A stretch of 64,000 bases of DNA from Hellea sp. (GTDB lineage Bacteria > Pseudomonadota > Alphaproteobacteria > Caulobacterales > Maricaulaceae). The notes below the pieces were generated by a model. The model saw nothing but the letters and a program-made list of their open reading frames with translations, was not told the DNA's origin and did not search any database. Shown here piece by piece: positions 29,931 to 40,129 of the stretch. Positions within the stretch are counted from its first letter, which is position 1. Each line of letters opens with the position of its first letter. Location: the NCBI GenBank assembly GCA_029250925.1, contig JAQXEH010000049.1, positions 1 through 64,000 of the forward strand, written 5' to 3'. A program made the translations under genes and the position numbers.

Positions 29931-31778
29931 TTATAATCCTAAATTAGCGGCAACTTGGTATGTAATACCAGCCATAAGATAAGCTAACGCGAATAAATAG
30001 AAAAAAGCAAAAAGAGGCCATCTCCAACTGTTAGTTTCTTTTCTCATTATTGCTAATGTTGAAAGACACTGAGGAGCGAAAACGAACCACACCAAAAATG
30101 AAAGTGCTGTTGGTAAAGACCAACTATTTTGTAGGGTTTCTTTTAGTGGCCCATCTATAGACTCACTATCAAGCGAATAAATGGTAGCCAACGCTCCAAC
30201 AACAACCTCACGGGCGGCCATTCCTGGTATTAAACTTATCGCTATTTCTAAATTGAATCCTATAGGCCTTAAAATAGGTTCTATAAGTGTTCCAATTTTA
30301 CCTGCAAAAGTACCGACTATTCCATTTGATTTAGTAGGGTAGCTTGCAAGAAACCAAATAATAATTGACGCAGGTAAAATAATACGACCAGCACGGTTAA
30401 TAAAGATTAATGCTCTATCCCATAATCCTATAAAATAATCTTTTATGACTGGTAATTTATAACTAGGGAGTTCGATTAACAAGATTGATTTTGTATTGTT
30501 CATTAAGGTTTTTTTAAAAATAAAAGCCATTATCATAGCAAATATAATACCACCCAGAACCAAGCCAAAAGCTATTAAACCTTGGAGACCTAAAAAACCA
30601 ATATTTATATCTGGTATAAAAGCGCCGATAATCATAATATATACAGGCCAACGTGCTGAACATGTCATCAAGGGTGCTATAAGTATTGTTGTAAGCCTAT
30701 CCTTTTCTTGCTCGATGCTTCTTGCTGCCATAATTCCTGGTATTGCGCAGGCAAAACTCGATAGAAGCGGTATAAATGCTCGACCATTCAAACCAACTTT
30801 AGCCATTAGTGAGTCTACTAGGAATGCTGCACGTGTCATGTAACCGGATGCTTCTAATAACAAAATAAAAGCAAATAATATAATAATTTGAGGTAAGAAA
30901 ATAATTACACTGCCGACCCCAGCAATGATACCATCTGATATGAGAGACTTAAGCCAAGTTTCAGATAAATTTGAGTCTACCAGTAGTTGAAGTCTTGAAA
31001 AAATAAAGTCTATTCCATCCATAAAAGGCGCGGCCCACCAATAGACGGCTTGAAACATAAATATCAACAATCCAGCGAGAATAATAACTCCAAAAAATGG
31101 ATGCAAAACTATGTTATCTATTTTTTGAGTAAGACTTACGGTTTTATTTATCTGACTAACTGCGCTACTAGTAATTAGTCTAGCCTTTGACTGTAAGTCT
31201 TTGAGGCTATTTTTCTCAATCGCTGGTATTGAAATTGAATCATTTAATATGTCAGACGTCCATTCGTTTAAAAACTCTATTAAATGTGCTCTTCCAGTAT
31301 TTCTAACAGCTACGCATCTTATAACTGGTATATCTAAGAGAGACTCAAGCTCTGCTATATCGATATCAATCCCATCTCTGGCTGCCATATCCATCATATT
31401 TAATACTAAAATTATGGGCAAACCATAACTCTTTGCCTGAAGGATATTATGTAGATGAGTGGTAATATGCGAAGCATCCATCATAAAGATTAAGCCATCT
31501 GGCGCTCTCTCTCCAACTAGATTGCCTTTTATAGCATCTATCGCCACTCTTTCATCCATCGAATGGCCGCAGTCACCGTAGACCCCTGGTAAGTCTAGCA
31601 ATTCAATCGACTCTAAGCTTGAAAGAGAAAAATTCCCTTTTCTGTACTCGACAGTAACTCCTGGGTAATTAGCCACTTTAGCCCGCCCACCAGTTAAAGC
31701 ATTAAAAAGAGATGTTTTACCGCAATTAGGCGCACCAAGAAGAGCTAATCGAATATTTCTGTCCTCAATCACCGACAT
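29931..31778 (-). CDS. feoB: Ferrous iron transport protein B
   Basis: G1 motif LLGAPNCGKTSLFNALTGG, LDLPGVY (G3), NMMD (G4), Gate-type membrane domains. Confidence 0.95.
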   Translation of the reverse strand: MSVIEDRNIRLALLGAPNCGKTSLFNALTGGRAKVANYPGVTVEYRKGNFSLSSLESIELLDLPGVYGDCGHSMDERVAIDAIKGNLVGERAPDGLIFMMDASHITTHLHNILQAKSYGLPIILVLNMMDMAARDGIDIDIAELESLLDIPVIRCVAVRNTGRAHLIEFLNEWTSDILNDSISIPAIEKNSLKDLQSKARLITSSAVSQINKTVSLTQKIDNIVLHPFFGVIILAGLLIFMFQAVYWWAAPFMDGIDFIFSRLQLLVDSNLSETWLKSLISDGIIAGVGSVIIFLPQIIILFAFILLLEASGYMTRAAFLVDSLMAKVGLNGRAFIPLLSSFACAIPGIMAARSIEQEKDRLTTILIAPLMTCSARWPVYIMIIGAFIPDINIGFLGLQGLIAFGLVLGGIIFAMIMAFIFKKTLMNNTKSILLIELPSYKLPVIKDYFIGLWDRALIFINRAGRIILPASIIIWFLASYPTKSNGIVGTFAGKIGTLIEPILRPIGFNLEIAISLIPGMAAREVVVGALATIYSLDSESIDGPLKETLQNSWSLPTALSFLVWFVFAPQCLSTLAIMRKETNSWRWPLFAFFYLFALAYLMAGITYQVAANLGL

Positions 31779-32011
31779 TATATTATCTCAACTACAATAG
31801 CTTGGGCTTCACGTCTTCTAAGCGCAATAAGGGCGCCATTTAATTTTAATGACATAGGGTTTTTGCCGAATGGTCCAAAATGAAGTACTGTTACTTGATC
31901 GCCCTCAGCAAAACCTATTTCTCTCAATCGTGTTTCAAGCACTAGATCATGCGAATCAAAATCTATAATTCTGGCTTTTTGATTTAAAGAAAGTTCACTC
32001 AAGGTCATCAC
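31778..32011 (-). CDS. feoA: Ferrous iron transport protein A (FeoA, SH3-like)
   Basis: Small protein overlapping feoB start; ETRLREIGFAEGDQVTVLHFGPFGKNPMSLKLNGALIALRRREAQAI. Confidence 0.92.
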   Translation of the reverse strand: MMTLSELSLNQKARIIDFDSHDLVLETRLREIGFAEGDQVTVLHFGPFGKNPMSLKLNGALIALRRREAQAIVVEII

Positions 32012-32021
32012 GAGTTCTTAA

Positions 32022-32036
32022 TGCGAATAGTTCGCA
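32022..32036. promoter_or_regulatory. TGCGAATAGTTCGCA dyad upstream of feoA; candidate iron-responsive (Fur-superfamily) operator
   Basis: Near-perfect 7-1-7 dyad; 11 bp upstream of the annotated feoA start. Confidence 0.45.
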
Positions 32037-32152
32037 AAAGCAAAGACTATATTTATCTGTTATTATATAAATTAGATTAAAAAACAGGATAGACAGTTAC
32101 AAATGCTTTCACTATAACGCCGTCTGTTGGCGATCTATGAATCGTACTAAAC

Positions 32153-32228
<76 letters not shown>

Positions 32229-32287
32229 TTTCCTGTAATTAAATTTTTCAAGCCTCTAAATCTATATTAGCTATTAATAGAAAAACT

Positions 32288-32650
32288 TTAACTAAAATCA
32301 AAGAAACAAAGCTTATTTCCATCCGGGTCTTTAACGTAGGCCCCGTAGAAAACACCTTCTATACGCTGACCTGGCGCACCATCACAAGTAGCACCTAGTT
32401 CTATAGCTTTGTTATAAAACTCGACCACTCCTTCTCTTGAACCTCCAGGAAACGCCACCATAACTCCATTACCAGGGCTTGGGTCATTGTCATCAAAAGG
32501 AATGCATACCGCTATCTTGGGGTGTGCCATGTCTTTTCCTATCATGACTAGGCGCCCTACATCCACTAAGACTTTAGAATTTAATAATGTTGTATAAAAT
32601 TTCTTTGAGACCTCTAGATCTCGAACCCCTAAAGTTACATATCCAATCAT
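32288..32650 (-). CDS. VOC (glyoxalase/bleomycin resistance) family protein
   Basis: MIGYVTLGVRDLEVSKKFYTTLL; GAYVKDPDGNKLCFFDFS. Confidence 0.85.
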   Translation of the reverse strand: MIGYVTLGVRDLEVSKKFYTTLLNSKVLVDVGRLVMIGKDMAHPKIAVCIPFDDNDPSPGNGVMVAFPGGSREGVVEFYNKAIELGATCDGAPGQRIEGVFYGAYVKDPDGNKLCFFDFS

Positions 32651-32833
32651 ATATTTCTGCCTTTATAAAAGTTAATTACATTAATCCATCAACGTTATAA
32701 TGATTTAATAGCCATAAGCTAATATGGAAACTATTCTTTATTCTAATTGTTTCATTTAAATCTTACTAATCCAATATAAGAATGATTGAGGCTTTGCTTT
32801 TTTAGTTTAAATGTGTGTACGAAAGATAATTGC

Positions 32834-34084
32834 ATGACTTATTCGGCACTGAAAATATTTAAAGAGGCATTGACGGGTCATAAAGGCTGGAAACCAGTAT
32901 GGCGAAAATCTATCGCTCAAAATAGCTATGACATAATCATAATTGGTGGTGGAGGTCATGGATTAGCAACAGCCTTTTATTTAGCTAAACAGTTCAAACA
33001 AAAAAAAATTGCCGTTTTAGAAAAAGGATGGGTCGGCGGAGGAAATGTTGGCAGAAACACTACAATTATAAGATCTAACTATATGCTTAATAAGAACCAA
33101 GCTTTTTATGAATTTTCCTTAAAGCTATGGGAACGCATCGAAAAAGACATAAATTATAATGCAATGGTAAGCCAACGAGGTATTATTAATTTATTTCATT
33201 CAGATGCACAAAGGGACTCCTATATCCGCCGAGGAAACACCATGAGAATACACGGAACGGATGCTATCTTATTGAACCAAGACGAAGTAAAAAAGAAATA
33301 TCCTTTCCTTAATTATGATAATGCAAGATTTCCTATTAAAGGAGGGTTATGGCAACCACGTGGAGGAACAGTAAGGCACGATGCTGTTGCATGGGGTTAC
33401 GCGCATGCAGCAGATAAATATGGTGTTGATATTATCGAAAATTGTGAAGTAGTCGGCTTTGACATCGCCAATGGTAAATGTCTCGGCGTTAAAACAAATA
33501 AAGGCAATATAAAAGCTAATAAGATAGGCGTAGCAGTGGCGGGAAACAGCTCCAAAGTAATGAATATGGCTGGAATGAGGCTCCCTATAGAAAGTCATGT
33601 TCTTCAAGCATTTGTTAGTGAGGGATTAAAACCCATACTACCTGGCGTGATAACATATGGAGCTGGACATTTTTACGTTAGTCAGTCTGATAAAGGCGGG
33701 CTTGTTTTTGGTGGTGATATCGATGGCTATAATAGTTATGCGCAAAGGGGGAACCTACCCGTAGTCGAAGATGTATGTGAAGGAGGAGTTTCCCTTATGC
33801 CCATGATTGGAAAGGCTAGGCTGCTAAGGATGTGGGGAGGAATAATGGATATGTCTATGGATGGATCACCAATAATAGATAAAACACATATATCTGGTTT
33901 ATATTTTAATGGTGGTTGGTGCTACGGCGGATTTAAAGCGACTCCTGCAAGTGGATATAGCTTCGCTCATTTACTAGCAACCGACACGCATCATGAAGTT
34001 GCGAAAAACTATACACTAGATAGATTTAAATCTGGACTTACGATAGATGAAAAAGGACAAGGCGCTCAGCCTAATTTACATTAA
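32834..34084 (+). CDS. soxB: Sarcosine oxidase beta-subunit-like FAD/FMN oxidoreductase
   Basis: DIIIIGGGGHGLATAFYLAKQ; GGTVRHDAVAWGYAHAADKYGVDI (covalent-FMN His region); GGWCYGGFKATPASGYSFAHLLA. Start set at ATG 32834. Confidence 0.9.
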   Translation: MTYSALKIFKEALTGHKGWKPVWRKSIAQNSYDIIIIGGGGHGLATAFYLAKQFKQKKIAVLEKGWVGGGNVGRNTTIIRSNYMLNKNQAFYEFSLKLWERIEKDINYNAMVSQRGIINLFHSDAQRDSYIRRGNTMRIHGTDAILLNQDEVKKKYPFLNYDNARFPIKGGLWQPRGGTVRHDAVAWGYAHAADKYGVDIIENCEVVGFDIANGKCLGVKTNKGNIKANKIGVAVAGNSSKVMNMAGMRLPIESHVLQAFVSEGLKPILPGVITYGAGHFYVSQSDKGGLVFGGDIDGYNSYAQRGNLPVVEDVCEGGVSLMPMIGKARLLRMWGGIMDMSMDGSPIIDKTHISGLYFNGGWCYGGFKATPASGYSFAHLLATDTHHEVAKNYTLDRFKSGLTIDEKGQGAQPNLH

Positions 34085-34362
34085 TGATAATAAATCACCC
34101 ACTATTAGGACCAAGAGACTCTTCTGAATTCACATACCGTGGTGATGCAGTTTTATTAAATCGGCCAGATCCAAACTCTGAATCGTTATTGAATGATTAT
34201 TACGAGTACCAATACATTCGTAATAATACACACGGCTTTATGAAAGAGCTTTGGTTTCATGAACAAGGAGATAGATCTTGGCTTGTAGTTACAAGAAATA
34301 CCTTAACTCATGAAATAATAAAAGTAGAGCTAGCTTCAGAATATAAACGAGAAAACAAATGA
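34084..34362 (+). CDS. soxD: Sarcosine oxidase delta-subunit-like protein lacking most zinc ligands
   Basis: HPLLGPRDSSEFTYRGDAVLLNRPD...WFHEQGDRSWLVVTRNTLTHEI, collinear with SoxD; position between soxB and soxA. Confidence 0.85.
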   Translation: MIINHPLLGPRDSSEFTYRGDAVLLNRPDPNSESLLNDYYEYQYIRNNTHGFMKELWFHEQGDRSWLVVTRNTLTHEIIKVELASEYKRENK

Positions 34363-37184
34363 TTCTTGTTAATTATGATAAAATATTGAAGTTTCAATTC
34401 AATGGTAAGCATTATGAAGGTTACGAGGGTGACACTTTAGCATCAGCGCTACTTAGAGAAAATGTAAAAGTAGTTGGCCGAAGTTTTAAGTACCATAGGC
34501 CCAGAGGTATTTTCGGATCCGGTTCAGAGGAGCCAAATGCTCTTGTAAAACTTGAGGGTTCAAACACACATGAGCCAAATAGAAGGGCTACCTCTATTAA
34601 ATTATATGATGGGCTTAAGGCTAATTCACAGAATTACATCGGTAATGTTAAGTTTGATATTCTTGCATTAAACGATTATATACACCCATTTATTTCAGCT
34701 GGGTTTTATTACAAAACATTTATGTGGCCAAAATCATTTTGGGAAAAAGTCTATGAACCAATAATTAGACGTGCAGCAGGTCTCGGAACACTATCCACGG
34801 AACCCGATCCAGATAGATATGATAAAGGTTACCTGCATTGTGAGTTGTTAATTGTTGGATCTGGCCCAGCAGGTTTGAAAATGGCCCTTGATGCATCAAG
34901 GAATGGTAAAAAAGTAATTCTTGTTGATGAAGATTTCATTATGGGCGGACAGCTTCTATCAAATGAAATAGATATAAATGGAAGTTCGTCCCTACAGTGG
35001 GTAGAGCAGACACTTAGTGAACTCAGAAATTCTTCGAATGTTAGAATTATGACACGCACATCAGTTTATGGAGTTTACGATCATGGTATCTATGGAGCAT
35101 TGGAAACTGTTACTGATGAAATTGAAAGACCAGGAGCCAGACAAATTTTATGGCGTATATATGCAAATAAAAGTGTCTTAGCGTCAGGAGCCACGGAACG
35201 GCCGATTGCATTCCCAAATAATGACAGGCCTGGGGTTATGCTTGCTAGTGCAGTTCAAACATATAACAAAAGGTTTGATGTTAAGTGTGGAGATAATATA
35301 TCATTATTTACTAACAATAGCGGTGCTAATTTAAGTAAAATATCAAACCTTATCGATACCAGAGATGGCTCACACATAGTCAATGTCCATGGAAGAAATC
35401 TGATTAGAAGCATTACGCTTAATTCTGGCAAAAAAATAAATTCAGATTGTTTGGCAGTATCAGGAGGGTGGAACCCCAACTTGCAACTAACATGCCACAA
35501 AAGAGGTAGACCAAAATGGAATGAAAAGCTTTCCTGCTTTGTTCCAGACAACTCAAATTTACCGAATAATATGTATGTAATTGGATCAGCAAATGGTTCT
35601 TTTTCAACACAAAGTGTTTTCAACGATGTATCAGATTTATCTGAGCAACTAGGTTATCGAATTACAGAAAAAATTAAAACAGAGGATAACCCCCTTAACT
35701 TAAAACCCTTTTGGTTTGTAAAAAGTAAAAAAAGAAGTTGGGTTGATTTTCAAAATGATGTCACCGTTAAGGATATAACTTTGGCTCATCAAGAAGGGTT
35801 TTCATCTGTTGAGCATGTAAAACGATATACAACACTAGGCATGGCGACCGATCAGGGCAAAACCTCCAATGTAATAGGACTCGCTGTGCTTGCTGATGCA
35901 ACAAATAAAACTATTCCTGAAACTGGAACAACTATTTTCCGACCACCTTATACCCCCATATCTATCGGGGCTTTTGCTGGCGCTCATAAAGGTAAACACT
36001 TCAAACCAATTCGCCTAACACCAAGCCATGAGTTTGCAAGTGAAAATGGAGCAACTTTTGTTGATACAGGCTACTGGAAAAGAGCTCAGTGGTTTTCTCA
36101 AGATAAAGAAGTCACATGGCGTGACTCAGTGGACAGAGAAGTTTTGATGACTAGAAATTCTGTTGGAATTTGTGACGTATCGACATTAGGAAAAATAGAC
36201 ATTCAAGGTAAAGATGCAGGCAAGTTTTTAAATAAAATATATATCAATACATTTAGCACATTAAAAGTAGGTAAATGTAGATATGGTTTAATGTTGCGCG
36301 AAGATGGCATTGCTATGGACGATGGCACATCAGCAAGATTATCAGAAACCCATTATATTATGACAACAACAACAGCAAAAGCTGGTAGTGTCTATTCACA
36401 TTTAGAATTTTGTCGGCAAGTTTTGTTTCCAAACATGGATGTACACATTATATCAACTACAGATCAATGGGCACAATTTTCAATTGCAGGACCAAATGCT
36501 CGAAACCTTTTAAGTAAAATAATTGACCCAAGTTTCAACATATCTAATGAAACATTTCCCTATATGGCGTGTGCAGAAATAACTATTTGTTCAGGAGTCA
36601 GAGCGAGAATATTTCGTCTCTCATTTTCTGGAGAACTTGCCTATGAAATATCTGTTCCCTCACGTTATGGCGATGCATTAATACGTAAGCTAATATCGGC
36701 AGGTAAAGAGTTTAACGTTACTATGTACGGCACAGAAGCTTTAGGAGTAATGCGTATTGAAAAAGGGCATGCAGCGGGTAATGAATTAGATGGTCGTAAC
36801 ACACCAGTAAACCTCGGGCTTAGCGGACTAATGGCAAAGAAAAAAGATTATATTGGAAAAACTCTTTCATCTCGTGAAAAACTTTCTGGAAATGAAACTA
36901 TGGTTGGTTTTTTATCAGTTAATCCTTCAGACAAACTTACTAACGGATCCCACTTTGTGAATATAGGTGATAAAATATTACCTGAAAATGATCAGGGGCA
37001 TATGAGCAGTGTAGCTTATTCTCCAATTCTCGAACGCTATATTGGAATTGGTTTTTTAAAAAATGGCAAAGATAGATATGACGAAACCTTGAAAGCGATT
37101 GATTTTTTACAAAATAATCATGTTGAAGTTAAAGTAGTAAGCCCTCACTTCATAGATCCGAATGGAGACCGTCTACGTGCCTAG
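34359..37184 (+). CDS. soxA: Sarcosine oxidase alpha-subunit-like protein
   Basis: GDTLASALLRENVKVVGRSFKYHRPRGIFGSGSEEPNALV; LIVGSGPAGLKMALDASRNGKKVILVDED; TTLGMATDQGKTSNVIGLAV; C-terminal GCV_T domain. Confidence 0.92.
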   Translation: MILVNYDKILKFQFNGKHYEGYEGDTLASALLRENVKVVGRSFKYHRPRGIFGSGSEEPNALVKLEGSNTHEPNRRATSIKLYDGLKANSQNYIGNVKFDILALNDYIHPFISAGFYYKTFMWPKSFWEKVYEPIIRRAAGLGTLSTEPDPDRYDKGYLHCELLIVGSGPAGLKMALDASRNGKKVILVDEDFIMGGQLLSNEIDINGSSSLQWVEQTLSELRNSSNVRIMTRTSVYGVYDHGIYGALETVTDEIERPGARQILWRIYANKSVLASGATERPIAFPNNDRPGVMLASAVQTYNKRFDVKCGDNISLFTNNSGANLSKISNLIDTRDGSHIVNVHGRNLIRSITLNSGKKINSDCLAVSGGWNPNLQLTCHKRGRPKWNEKLSCFVPDNSNLPNNMYVIGSANGSFSTQSVFNDVSDLSEQLGYRITEKIKTEDNPLNLKPFWFVKSKKRSWVDFQNDVTVKDITLAHQEGFSSVEHVKRYTTLGMATDQGKTSNVIGLAVLADATNKTIPETGTTIFRPPYTPISIGAFAGAHKGKHFKPIRLTPSHEFASENGATFVDTGYWKRAQWFSQDKEVTWRDSVDREVLMTRNSVGICDVSTLGKIDIQGKDAGKFLNKIYINTFSTLKVGKCRYGLMLREDGIAMDDGTSARLSETHYIMTTTTAKAGSVYSHLEFCRQVLFPNMDVHIISTTDQWAQFSIAGPNARNLLSKIIDPSFNISNETFPYMACAEITICSGVRARIFRLSFSGELAYEISVPSRYGDALIRKLISAGKEFNVTMYGTEALGVMRIEKGHAAGNELDGRNTPVNLGLSGLMAKKKDYIGKTLSSREKLSGNETMVGFLSVNPSDKLTNGSHFVNIGDKILPENDQGHMSSVAYSPILERYIGIGFLKNGKDRYDETLKAIDFLQNNHVEVKVVSPHFIDPNGDRLRA

Positions 37185-37758
37185 TTTAAACAAAAAAACT
37201 GCAATTAATAAGTATAAAAAAACATTTAAAAACATTGAAATATATGAAGGATACCCAGAAGAAATTATATCTTTATCAATCTCATTAAATGATGATGAGG
37301 CATTTAATATAAAATTTAAAAATATATTTGGTATATATCCACCAAAACCAAACGAGATGAAAGACTTTAAAGATGGCCAAGTTTTATGGTCAGGACAAGG
37401 TCAGTATTTTTTATTTATGAATACTGACGACCAATATCTAGATACACGCATAGCAAAAGAATTTGATGGAACCGCCTATTCCACTCTTCAATCCGATGCG
37501 TGGGCAACAATAATAATTGAAGGATCAGAAATTTTTAAATTACTGGAACGAACAATTCCATTAGACCTATGTAATGCACAAGATTATTATGCATCAAGAA
37601 CAAGTAGTTTTCATGTTTCAGTTATAGTTGTCAAACTTGATAAAAATAAAGTAAAAATAATTACTCCAAGAACCTCATCAAATTCGTTTCTAGAGGCATT
37701 AGTACAAACCGCGGAAAACGTATCACTCCCCTGCCCCAAGTCTGGAGGATTCAGTTGA
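37162..37758 (+). CDS. soxG: Sarcosine oxidase gamma-subunit-like protein
   Basis: GQVLWSGQGQYFLF, TAYSTLQSDAWATIIIEGSEIFKLLERTIPLDL; follows soxA. Confidence 0.75.
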   Translation: METVYVPSLNKKTAINKYKKTFKNIEIYEGYPEEIISLSISLNDDEAFNIKFKNIFGIYPPKPNEMKDFKDGQVLWSGQGQYFLFMNTDDQYLDTRIAKEFDGTAYSTLQSDAWATIIIEGSEIFKLLERTIPLDLCNAQDYYASRTSSFHVSVIVVKLDKNKVKIITPRTSSNSFLEALVQTAENVSLPCPKSGGFS

Positions 37759-38424
37759 TGGTACCAAAATACGATCAGCGATTAGATTTAATTTTTCATA
37801 ATTCAACATTGAAATACTTAGACCATTATTCAATGCCACCTCATAAAATGATTTTTGTTTAATCGAATCAATCCTAGGTTCATGGTTCTTGATATGGGAC
37901 ATATCAATTAGGTCCTCATGTTTAGAGCATGTCCATTCAATTTTCTTACAACTTAAAGCGCTATATATTATTGGATAAGAGCTTCCAGGAAAAATAAAAG
38001 CTGTAAACTTATCAGTTATTAAATGAGATGAAAGGTTATTGTTAAAAGCGCTTCCTAAGTAACCAATGAGTGCATAAGGATCGTTTGCATTAATAATAGC
38101 AACTTTTGTAATACCATAATTTTCAGTCTCAGAAAAAACAAAATCGCAAATCAAATGTGCATTTGTAAATAAACTACCACCACAGCAATCAATAGTTATA
38201 ATTTCTTTCGTTATGCAAGGCGGTGGTAAATATATATTTTTAACTGCATCAAGTTCAGGAAGTTTTTCTATTAATTTATTTATTCCCGAATGACCATGAG
38301 ATTCAAGCCAAAATACAGTTTGAGCCATTTCTTGATAATCATGTTCATGACCATATACCGCTTCAAAAACTCGAGAAAGTAACGAGAGAAGTTCGTTAAA
38401 CGAGATATTAATTAAGTTTTTCAC
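37723..38424 (-). CDS. DUF3726-like uncharacterised protein
   Basis: INISFNELLSLLSRVFEAVYGHEHDYQEMAQTVFWLESHGHSG resembles the DUF3726 N-terminal pattern. GTG at 38424 overlaps the upstream stop; ORF track start is 38475. 3' end overlaps soxG by 36 bp. Confidence 0.6.
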   Translation of the reverse strand: MKNLINISFNELLSLLSRVFEAVYGHEHDYQEMAQTVFWLESHGHSGINKLIEKLPELDAVKNIYLPPPCITKEIITIDCCGGSLFTNAHLICDFVFSETENYGITKVAIINANDPYALIGYLGSAFNNNLSSHLITDKFTAFIFPGSSYPIIYSALSCKKIEWTCSKHEDLIDMSHIKNHEPRIDSIKQKSFYEVALNNGLSISMLNYEKLNLIADRILVPSTESSRLGAGE

Positions 38425-40129
38425 TAGACTTAGGCCTGATAGGAAAACACCAAGTATCATTGTATTCATTACCAATATCAGAAACTAAAGGCGCTCCTTG
38501 AAACATAGTATTTCTAACCCACTTCTTTGAACGGGGATCAAATTTACCAACTCCAAAAAAAGAAAGTTTACAACGCAGTAAATGGATTGGCAAAACATCA
38601 GCATCAAGAAGATTAGCTCTAATTTCTCCATATTGGGTCAACCCCATCGTCTGAATTCGGCGAATGATATAACGTAAATGTGGCCGAGAAAAGGCAAAAT
38701 GAGCAACTGTGATTGATGTATTACTACCCTCAATTTCGCATATCTCGTCAAAACAACTTCTCACATCCCTAGCAATGCACATCATCATTTCTTTTTCAAT
38801 GCCGGAGTCTAGAGACTTTTTACCAAGACGTGGTTCTTGTTTTTCTTCCGACCTGTACCAAAAAGTTTCTGTAGATGAGCTCTTGGTGAAATCATATCTC
38901 AAAGCCCATTTGTAATTTTTTTCAATTAAGGATTTCAGCGTATTAAGTTTCATCATCGGTTGCATTCGATAATTCTCATCTATATTTAATTCACTTTCTA
39001 AGTCCAATATAAATTTCGCATAAACCTCTGTTAAAATTGCGTTTATTAACTCTTGAGTTTCAACATGATAATTTTGAGATGCATGATCAATCAATTCCTG
39101 CCAGTTAACAAGTGTTTCATTATTAGCTTTAATCCACTCTAAACATTTATTTACTTCATTAACCGCACGATTATTTAGCACATTTTGTTCAGGATTATCC
39201 GTTGATATTTCATCTAAATGTTGAGCTGCTTTCATGATTAAACATTCTAAATTACCCAGGCTATCCCTATCGGGTGATTTATATTGTATAATACGAGCTA
39301 AAGATGTCTCCCTCACTTCTATCCAATTAGCGATTAACATGGGGTGCTTTATCAAATATGGTGCCATACCTAAACCAGTAGCATTACCAATTCCTATATA
39401 ACGTTTAATTCCATCATCTAGCTCTACAGCAGCTTCAGGAGACCTACCCCTAGCAACCCAATTGGCTAATTCGAGACTGAAATGCCTTATCATATAACAA
39501 GAAAACATCTCAGCTGAAAAAGGTTTTGCAAAATCAACGTACTTTTTACGCAAATTATCCCAATCAGACATCCCAAATTTACCGCTTCCATAAACAGCAG
39601 TTGTTCTGAATATGTAACCAACCTTTGCTATTTTATCCAGATCTGGTTGTTTTCCATTGGATAAACAATCAATGACATATTCAAAATTACGCATACTTTT
39701 GTTTGCACGCGATAATACTAAACATTTACTATCAACACGTCCTTTTTCTTGCAAAGGGACATTTTTTCTGAGAAATTCTAATCTATCCTGATCAATTTGA
39801 CCTTCACATAAAGTGACTGTCATGTCCCAATCTTCCGCAATTACCCTATCACTTCTTTTACTATCAGATAATTTTTTCGAAAATATAACATAGCTGTAAA
39901 CAGCATTTGGCGTTGTAATTTCATACACAACCTCCCCAAAACCTTCTTCATCTAAATTGAAAATAGTGCCATTAATTTCCCACATTTCACTCATTACTCG
40001 CCTAAGCAAGCAACGCATAAAACTCAGTGGATATGGGTAGAGGCACCCCAGCCTAGGTAATTCCATGACTGTTTTAGGGTTTCGCATAGGTAAATCAGTA
40101 TTTTTACTTAAAGGTTTGAGCTCAGCCAT
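38408..40129 (-). CDS. Conserved-looking protein of unknown function (~573 aa)
   Basis: Long ORF; ATG at 40129 (MAELKPLSKNTD) lies in ATGGCTGA overlapping the stop of the M19-like gene; ORF track start is 40156. No family recognised. Confidence 0.65.
   Translation of the reverse strand: MAELKPLSKNTDLPMRNPKTVMELPRLGCLYPYPLSFMRCLLRRVMSEMWEINGTIFNLDEEGFGEVVYEITTPNAVYSYVIFSKKLSDSKRSDRVIAEDWDMTVTLCEGQIDQDRLEFLRKNVPLQEKGRVDSKCLVLSRANKSMRNFEYVIDCLSNGKQPDLDKIAKVGYIFRTTAVYGSGKFGMSDWDNLRKKYVDFAKPFSAEMFSCYMIRHFSLELANWVARGRSPEAAVELDDGIKRYIGIGNATGLGMAPYLIKHPMLIANWIEVRETSLARIIQYKSPDRDSLGNLECLIMKAAQHLDEISTDNPEQNVLNNRAVNEVNKCLEWIKANNETLVNWQELIDHASQNYHVETQELINAILTEVYAKFILDLESELNIDENYRMQPMMKLNTLKSLIEKNYKWALRYDFTKSSSTETFWYRSEEKQEPRLGKKSLDSGIEKEMMMCIARDVRSCFDEICEIEGSNTSITVAHFAFSRPHLRYIIRRIQTMGLTQYGEIRANLLDADVLPIHLLRCKLSFFGVGKFDPRSKKWVRNTMFQGAPLVSDIGNEYNDTWCFPIRPKSSEKLN

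Noticed and set aside
35255-35623. 122-aa minus-strand ORF
   Set aside because: Antisense to soxA coding sequence; no motif or RBS support.
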